A stretch of DNA of 20,710 bases from NCBI GenBank assembly GCA_032718475.1, contig JAUCBJ010004593.1, positions 1 through 20,710 on the forward strand. Reading direction: 5' to 3'. The number at the start of each line of letters is the position of its first letter. Within the stretch, counting starts at the first letter, position 1. Below, piece after piece: positions 17,627 to 20,710 of this stretch. The DNA is from Nemertoderma westbladi (taxonomy: Eukaryota; Xenacoelomorpha; Nemertodermatida; Nemertodermatidae). A program made the position numbers and the translations under genes. Below the pieces are notes generated by a model that worked only from the letters and a program-made list of their open reading frames with translations, was not told the DNA's origin and searched no databases.

Positions 17627-18876
17627 CAGGGGCGGATCCAGGAATTTCTTAAGGGGGGGGCTTAAAATTTTTCATAGTAACAATCAAATGTATTTAATTA
17701 TAAATATTAAAATATAACCAAAACAAACAAAATCAGACATTTATTGTAATAGATGATATGATACAATGAGTAAATTAATGGGCGCAAAATGACACTTTAT
17801 TTCACCTGCGGTCAATTTGTGCAGGAGATCACTTTTTCACTTGCGGATAATTATTGGACCACTATCTGAATACGCTAGCTAGGCATAGTGAAAATTTCTA
17901 AATTAATTGTATGCGACGATTTTGTCGCTTGGCATAAATATTAATAATGGCATAAATATATGGCATACATCTATATTATAAAAAGTGGCTCGTGGGAATG
18001 TCATTGACGGCCATTCGGGCCTTATGGCAATAATGTCGGAAATTCCGCATTGCGATGATAAATTTGGGGGGGGGGGGGTGTTCTTAAGCACCTTTGGGCA
18101 CTTTTTCGGTATTAGGGCCCCATTTTCCCCATTTTTTGGGTAAGTGTAATTCAGTTTTACTGCATATTACCAGTTAGCTAACAATTATTTATTGTTTGAA
18201 ATATACTTGCTGTCATATTTTCTGCTATATAATTATAACTACTAGCTACAACTGTAGCTATGTACTAGTAGCTACAACAAGCTCACGAAAGTTCAATCGT
18301 TCATTTGGAAACATTATAACTAGCTAATACATTATAAAATGTTCTAGAATGTGTTGTTTCCATGAAACTAGTGAGCGACACTTTTTAAAAAAATTTTTTA
18401 AAAAATACTAGCATTATACGATAAAAAATCTTTTTGCTAGCTAGTATTTTTAGAAATTATTCATTTCATTGAAGAATATATTAATGACCAAAATAATTTC
18501 CAAAAATTACTAGCTAGTAAAAAATCAAGTATCATGGGATGGAAGACTGGGGGGATTTATTTGTAAAGAGGCTGGGGCTAACTACAGTAGAGATCAGAAG
18601 GTGGAGAAGGTTTATTACTTTTTCTTAGACCACAGGAGGCATGGGATTATGTGAATCCAATCTGGTCGGGCTGCTAATGTAACTTTGACAAATTTTACCT
18701 TGCCTGAGAGTACTTTTTCAAAAAAGAGAATATAAAAATGACCCTTTTCTCAAAGGGCAGCTTATTGGAACTGTGCTACTGTATAAATCAGTAAAAATTT
18801 TCTTTATCATTACTTATGTATTTTTTTAAAAGGGGGGGGCTAAAGCCCCTTAGCCCCCCCCTTAGATCCGCCACTG
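17627..18876. mobile_element. Non-autonomous hAT-like DNA transposon nested in gag
   Basis: 1,250 bp with imperfect terminal inverted repeats: left end CAGGGGCGGATCCAGG, right end reverse-complemented CAGTGGCGGATCTAAG. Each is followed by a run of eight G after AA. The 8-bp target duplication CCTGTATG flanks both ends. No transposase or other long frame is present, so it depends on a related autonomous element. The interior is AT-rich and includes a G13 run near 18065, ACTAGCTA-type repeats (18230-18290) and an A/T fold near 18380-18470. The right end forms a hairpin (18832-18843 pairs with 18850-18861). The terminal CAGxGGCGGATC plus 8-bp duplication points to the hAT superfamily. Confidence 0.9.
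18832..18861. repeat. G/C hairpin near the right end of the hAT element
   Basis: ggggggggctaa pairs with ttagcccccccc over 12 bases with a six-base loop (agcccc), 15 bases inside the terminus. Subterminal structures like this can be transposase-recognition or end-marking sites. Function here is inference. Confidence 0.7.
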
Positions 18877-18884
18877 CCTGTATG
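18877..18884. repeat. 8-bp TSD CCTGTATG, right of hAT element
   Basis: Right-hand copy of 17619-17626. Confidence 0.95.
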
Positions 18885-19259
18885 TGGTTCTCCACCGTGC
18901 CGAGGTAGGGGTGGCGCTGTAGCTGCGTCACGCTGTTGCAACAACTGGAGAAATTGTTGCTGTTGGAACGCCCATTCTTGGCGTTGTTCCTCACGGTCGT
19001 GTTCGCGTTCCTGTTGGCGTTGTAGATCCAACTGGCATAAAACCTTGCCTAAATCGAGGGCCGGCGTTGGTGTTAGAGGGGGCGCTGTTTCGGGTTCCAC
19101 GAAGAGCGCACGATGTAGACGACGGCGAAGAACTTCCGTACCGGTTTTCGAATCGCACTGGACTCGAAGGGCGTAACAATGTTTGAGAAGGTCGGTGTGG
19201 TGTAGGTTCGCAACGTCGTCTTCTGTTAAGTTTAGTGAATCTTCCTCGTCGCTATTCAT
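18885..19259 (-). pseudogene. Gypsy gag, N-terminal part
   Basis: ATG at 19259 opens an acidic N-terminus (MNSDEEDSLNLTEDDVANLH) followed by a SAP-like helical segment (LLKHCYALRVQCDSKTGTEV, with LRRRLHRALF after it), a Pro-rich stretch, and a Gln/Glu/Arg-rich likely coiled coil (LQRQQEREHDREEQ onward). Exactly 125 codons precede the hAT insertion site, and the frame would resume in phase at 17626. Reading into the hAT element instead adds about 15 foreign residues before a stop at 18840. The short leader between primer binding site and ATG is about 65 bases. Gag N-terminal regions of gypsy elements vary, so the identity rests mainly on position. Confidence 0.8.
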
Positions 19260-19324
19260 GTTTTTGTTTTGTTTTACAGTTTTATTTTGTTTTTACTGAA
19301 TAAATTAGGCTCCCGCCGAGATTC

Positions 19325-19342
19325 GACCGTAACACTGCGCCA
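19325..19342 (-). other. Primer binding site (tRNA not assigned)
   Basis: Directly inside the 5' LTR the minus strand reads TGGCGCAGTGTTACGGTC. The leading TGG is complementary to the CCA end of a tRNA, the expected minus-strand DNA primer. The matching tRNA would end ...AACACTGCGCCA. I could not assign it to an amino acid. Confidence 0.75.
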
Positions 19343-19583
19343 TGTCATGAGTTCATCAGCATGAATTGAACATAATACGCAATACTAATATATTGGTCTG
19401 ATGAAGCTTGTTAATTGTTACGTAGGCTGTACAAGTATAAGTCAGTCTACCGGTACTAATGCACGGTGGGTGTGTACATATGCAGTACAGCAGTATGCAC
19501 TGCTAGTGTTATTTAGTTCAGTAGTTGGGATACACCAAAGTAATATATGTACAGTATAACGCAGTACAGTACAGTATATATCA
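19343..19583 (-). repeat. 5' LTR of the gypsy element (241 bp)
   Basis: Partner of 13111-13351, same length with three transitions. It lies upstream of gag in the direction of transcription, so it would hold the promoter. No unambiguous TATA box was picked. Confidence 0.95.
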
Positions 19584-19588
19584 ACTAC
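19584..19588. repeat. Target-site duplication ACTAC, right of gypsy element
   Basis: Identical to 13106-13110 and directly abutting the LTR terminus at 19583. Confidence 0.9.
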
Positions 19589-20710
19589 CTCAGTTGATAG
19601 TGCCCTAAATCTCATTCAGTACACGCTCGATGCAGGCCCGTATGGTGATCATAATATCTGGGGGGGCAGAGGCCAAATCTGGGGGGGCAAACCTTTAACT
19701 GGATTTGTGGGAGCATACAGCAAAGTGAGAGTTAATTTAGTACATAAAGTAAAGTCAATATTGTTGAAGAGTGTGTGGGGCAAGCCACGAAGTTGGCGGA
19801 GCCTTGGCGAACTGACACTGTTAAGGAGTATGTCAATAATGGCAAATAGTTGTTGACGTAACGATTTCATTAACGTAACATTCAAATAACTTTGTCGATT
19901 TAAAGCTGTCGAATTAAAAATTTGTAGGCATAAATATGTCCAAAACTTGATATCATTTAGCGACTTTTGACACAAACAGTTCAGCAGTCTCCCGCTAGAT
20001 GGCTACATGTCTGAGCATTAAATGTCCTCCCATTTCTTTGCTTTTAATCCGTTTCAGCGGAAACTTGGCAGAATTGTACTAGACCATTTGCTGTGTCATT
20101 TAATCTTTTTCTGAGGTCTTAAATCGACTGCAGATTTCCAGACTGACCTCTAGGTGTAAAGTGATCAAGGGACATCTGCTTAGATTTTGCTTATATTTCT
20201 TTCGCGTTGGCACTTACATAAGTTTATGTCACGTGCTGCGCGAAGGACCCACTTCAGGTATAATATGGTTAAGGTTAAGTTACAACAAATTATAGATATG
20301 GATACCAGCGCAAGCAACCCTCAGCGCCTAGACTTTTAGCTGCAAGCTGGCTCCCAAATTACAGACAAATAGACAATGGGTCAACAACAAACAACCCCTG
20401 GTAGCCAATGAGAGAACCTGGAGCTTTCGGGTATTTTTAGTAATTACAGGTAGGTAGGTTAATGTCATGTAGTATTATATAATTGGACCAAAATGGGATG
20501 GTGGGGTGTAGGTCAGTGTGTAGAGTGTGTATCAATTATTTAAGTGTGTATCCTATTATAAGTGTATCAATGTGTATCCAATAATATTGATCACTGGGGT
20601 CAACAACAACAATATTATTATTAATTAATTGTGAACAAGACGAGTGAACAAGACATGTCTGGGGGGGCATTGGGACTTGTCTGGGGGGGCAGTGCCACCA
20701 AAGCCCCCCC
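19589..20710. other. Unassigned; G-rich repeats suggest an incomplete DNA transposon
   Basis: No gene is supported. The motif TCTGGGGGGGCA occurs at 19657-19668, 19678-19689, 20658-20669 and 20681-20692, in pairs about 20 bases apart at the two sides of the interval, and the window ends in a C7 run. The left pair is preceded by GCAGGCCCGTA. G-rich ends like these are common in non-autonomous transposons of marine invertebrates, but no terminal inverted repeat or target duplication can be confirmed because the right end is outside the window. 20510-20580 has several GTGTATC repeats. Minus-strand frame 19649-19975 shows no known domain and is treated as chance. Confidence 0.4.

Larger units (their letters stand above)
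13111..19583 (-). mobile_element. Complete Ty3/gypsy LTR retrotransposon
   Basis: A 6,473-bp unit on the minus strand, including a nested 1,250-bp hAT insertion. It has two 241-bp LTRs, a 5-bp ACTAC target duplication, a primer binding site (19325-19342), gag-protease, RT-RNase H, integrase and a polypurine tract (13352-13365). The domain order protease-RT-RNase H-integrase defines Ty3/gypsy. No env-like ORF and no chromodomain were recognised. LTRs differ at only three positions, so insertion is recent, yet the coding frame is broken at several places. It inserted 366 bases or more beyond the ORF1 end of the LINE. Confidence 0.95.

Noticed and set aside
17627-18876. Possible second gene inside gag
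   Set aside because: The block is flanked by an 8-bp duplication and inverted CAGxGGCGGATC ends and has no long frame, so it is a transposon insertion.
13062-19855. Plus-strand coding sequence interrupted by the gypsy insertion and continuing past 19589
   Set aside because: Checked at base level: the left flank has ACTACACTAC, and joining it to the right flank in frame meets a TAA within about 20 bases. The right side alone has no start codon.
1-20710. CRISPR array, bacterial operon or RNA genes
   Set aside because: No regularly spaced repeats with unique spacers, no ribosome-binding-site/operon structure, and no tRNA or rRNA fold were seen. The content is eukaryotic.

Overview
This window looks like nuclear DNA of a metazoan, probably a marine invertebrate. 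It is AT-rich and gene-poor. Two exon-like blocks with clean splice signals encode extracellular animal modules (thrombospondin type-1-like and laminin-G-like). Most of the rest is transposable elements: LINEs, two unrelated LTR families, a hAT-type DNA transposon and fold-back DNA. I see no bacterial-type operons, tRNA or rRNA genes, or CRISPR array. A sponge or cnidarian would fit, but nothing here decides the phylum.

Layout, left to right. 1-1195 (-): decayed endonuclease part of a LINE that runs off the left edge, carrying a small AT-rich insertion. 1213-2476 (+): an unrecognised coding stretch broken into several frames, followed by a short ORF. 2485-2769: a large fold-back palindrome. 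2832-4977 (-): a piece of a host gene, with a TSP1-like exon (4801-4977) and a LamG-like exon (2832-3506). Both begin and end in intron phase 1. The intron between them holds a 585-bp solo LTR (3649-4233) with perfect 5-bp target duplications. 6156-7340 (+): a frameshifted C48 (Ulp1/SENP-type) cysteine peptidase pseudogene.

About 8158-12740 (-): a second LINE of CR1/Jockey-like type. Its parts lie in the expected order: ORF1, endonuclease, reverse transcriptase, C-terminal region. It contains an in-frame triplication of a 96-bp segment, and it is split by about 0.9 kb of unrelated DNA holding two 223-bp direct repeats and a run of 29 C.

13111-19583 (-): a structurally complete Ty3/gypsy retrotransposon with two 241-bp LTRs that differ at three sites. 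It has ACTAC target duplications, a primer binding site, a polypurine tract, gag-protease, RT-RNase H and integrase. A 1,250-bp non-autonomous hAT element (17627-18876, 8-bp TSD) sits inside its gag. Removing that element in principle leaves gag in frame, so the gypsy copy landed first and the hAT element followed. The gypsy copy now has a TAA between gag-protease and pol, a frameshift next to the first integrase catalytic Asp, and substitutions at several conserved residues, so it is probably inactive. 19630-20710 ends with G-rich repeats that may belong to one more DNA transposon cut by the window edge.

The sequence therefore records layered insertions rather than a cooperating gene cluster. 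The only candidate functional host gene is the minus-strand TSP1/LamG gene. I did not find a convincing new biological system. The least explained part is the coding-like block at 1213-2476.
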